Position numbers and translations under genes: made by a program. Below are positions 15,052 through 15,700 of a DNA stretch of 15,700 nucleotides, piece after piece. The number at the start of each line of letters is the position of its first letter. Within the stretch, counting starts at the first letter, position 1. The DNA is from JAENVT01 sp031412355. Lineage in GTDB: Bacteria > Actinomycetota > Acidimicrobiia > Acidimicrobiales > Ilumatobacteraceae. Location of the stretch: assembly GCA_031412355.1 (NCBI GenBank), contig JANOCR010000217.1:1-15700 (forward strand), in the 5' to 3' direction. A model generated the notes under the pieces. It saw only the letters and a program-made list of their open reading frames with translations. It searched no databases and was not told where the DNA came from.

Positions 15052-15057
15052 GAGGAG
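15052..15057 (+). promoter_or_regulatory. Ribosome binding site of the MBL-fold gene
   Basis: GAGGAG ends 8 nt before the ATG at 15066. It is the only start with an SD and gives a protein beginning exactly at the first beta-strand of the MBL fold. Confidence 0.75.
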
Positions 15058-15065
15058 TTGGAGTG

Positions 15066-15700
15066 ATGGATTGGATCCGGACGTTCGTGGACGAAGGCCT
15101 TGGCCACTCGTCCTATGTCGTCGATCTAGGCGATGGCACCGCGGCGATCATCGACCCTCCCCGGTTTCCTTCCGAGCACCTCCTCGCGGCGCGCACATCT
15201 GGGCTGGTGCCGCGGTGGACGATCGACACGCACTCGCACGCCGACTACGTGACGGGCAGCCCGTCGCTCGCCACCAACGACGATGTGACCTTCCTCGCGC
15301 CCGCCGCATCGAACCTCGAGACCCCTCATCGAGCAGTTCACGACCAGGAACTGATCAACCTGGCACCGGGTGTGACAATGCGGGCGATATCGACGCCGGG
15401 GCACACTCCCGATCACCACGTGTATGTCCTCGAGCGCGACGGGACACCCGCGGGCCTGTTCACCGGCGGGTCGTTGATGGTCGGCGCGGTAGGGCGCACG
15501 GATCTGTGCGGTCCTGATCTCGCCGAGCCGTTGGCGCACGAGATGTTCCACTCGTTGCGCCGCCTCGACGGTCTCGCCGACGACCTCGCGGTGTATCCCA
15601 CTCATGGGGCCGGTTCGTTCTGCTCGGCGCCTGGGGGCGCGGATCGCACGTCGACTCTCGGGCGCGAGCGCGCCACCAACACGCTGTTCCAAATCGAGGA
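15066..15700 (+). CDS. MBL-fold hydrolase, persulfide-dioxygenase (ETHE1/Blh) like, partial (C-terminus beyond right edge)
   Basis: The frame is open for 211 codons from the ATG at 15066 and runs off the end. Metal-binding motifs appear in family order: THSHADYVTG (H56, H58, D60), TPGHTPDHH (H113), GRTDL (D146) and YPTHGAGSFC (H180). The second metal-site His of classic HxHxDH is Tyr (Y61), as in mononuclear-iron persulfide dioxygenases and MBL-rhodanese proteins rather than dizinc glyoxalase II. Such enzymes oxidise glutathione or other low-molecular-weight persulfides to sulfite in the cytosol. The THGAGSFC...TLGRERATN segment resembles the MBL-rhodanese subgroup, so one or two rhodanese domains may follow beyond the window. 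It is paired with the divergent ArsR-rhodanese regulator, which supports a reactive-sulfur role. A general MBL hydrolase is the alternative, but the neighbour argues against it. Confidence 0.9.
   Translation, partial: MDWIRTFVDEGLGHSSYVVDLGDGTAAIIDPPRFPSEHLLAARTSGLVPRWTIDTHSHADYVTGSPSLATNDDVTFLAPAASNLETPHRAVHDQELINLAPGVTMRAISTPGHTPDHHVYVLERDGTPAGLFTGGSLMVGAVGRTDLCGPDLAEPLAHEMFHSLRRLDGLADDLAVYPTHGAGSFCSAPGGADRTSTLGRERATNTLFQIE

Larger units (their letters stand above)
14996..15053. promoter_or_regulatory. Paired TCAA-N8-TTGA operators in the divergent spacer
   Basis: TCAAAGAACCACTTGA (14996-15011) and TCAAGACATTACTTGA (15038-15053) are two 16-bp dyads that share 11 of 16 bases. They start 42 bp apart, about four helical turns. 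The first covers the plus-strand -35 and abuts the minus-strand SD. The second touches the plus-strand -10 and SD and the minus-strand -35. This is what a self-regulating dimeric ArsR repressor would be expected to use. Confidence 0.6.

Noticed and set aside
1..15700. CRISPR array, tRNA, rRNA or prophage signs
   Set aside because: No spaced short direct repeats, no tRNA-like cloverleaf or CCA end, no rRNA stretches and no phage or integrase genes were seen.

Overview
The window is GC-rich, with compact genes, SD-led or SD-poor starts and long antisense shadow frames. The protein content points to a free-living high-GC actinobacterium. A secreted protein built from RLxDTR repeats fused to a CAP domain is the sort of protein I associate with Acidimicrobiia (Ilumatobacter-like) genomes. 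The class assignment is an inference; no rRNA or tRNA is present to settle it.

Region 1 (about 1-11781, minus strand, read right to left) looks like one four-gene transcription unit: choline-sulfatase (betC-like, 10267-11781); a zinc-ribbon/two-TM protein of unknown function (9300-10256); a full-length 2848-residue cyclic beta-1,2-glucan synthase of the NdvB/ChvB/Cgs type (714-9260); and a phytanoyl-CoA-dioxygenase-family Fe(II)/2-oxoglutarate enzyme (1-659) cut off by the left edge. Gaps are about 10, 39 and 54 nt or less. Choline-O-sulfate use and cyclic glucans are both tied to osmotic adaptation in other bacteria, so the set may be an osmolyte/envelope-glycan cluster. No NdvA/ChvA-type exporter and no betaine-synthesis genes are visible.

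Region 2 (11782-13927) starts with a 241-bp divergent spacer holding several short dyads. Next is a secreted protein (12023-13684) with three copies of an about 120-residue RLxDTR repeat, a proline linker and a C-terminal CAP/SCP domain. Just after its stop codon is a short stretch that reads like a fragment of an MFS transporter helix, probably a gene remnant. It is followed by a promoter overlapped by a perfect 9-bp inverted repeat whose arms resemble CIRCE half-sites in everted order.

Region 3 (13928-15700) holds a small helical, basic-tailed phasin-like protein (13928-14263). A strong bidirectional hairpin terminator separates it from the convergent gene for an ArsR-type regulator fused to a rhodanese domain (14320-14985). 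That regulator is divergent from a metallo-beta-lactamase-fold, persulfide-dioxygenase-like gene (15066 to the right edge). The 80-bp spacer between these two carries overlapping face-to-face promoters and two copies of a TCAA-N8-TTGA dyad spaced 42 bp apart. This fits a self-regulated reactive-sulfur (sulfide/persulfide) detoxification module.
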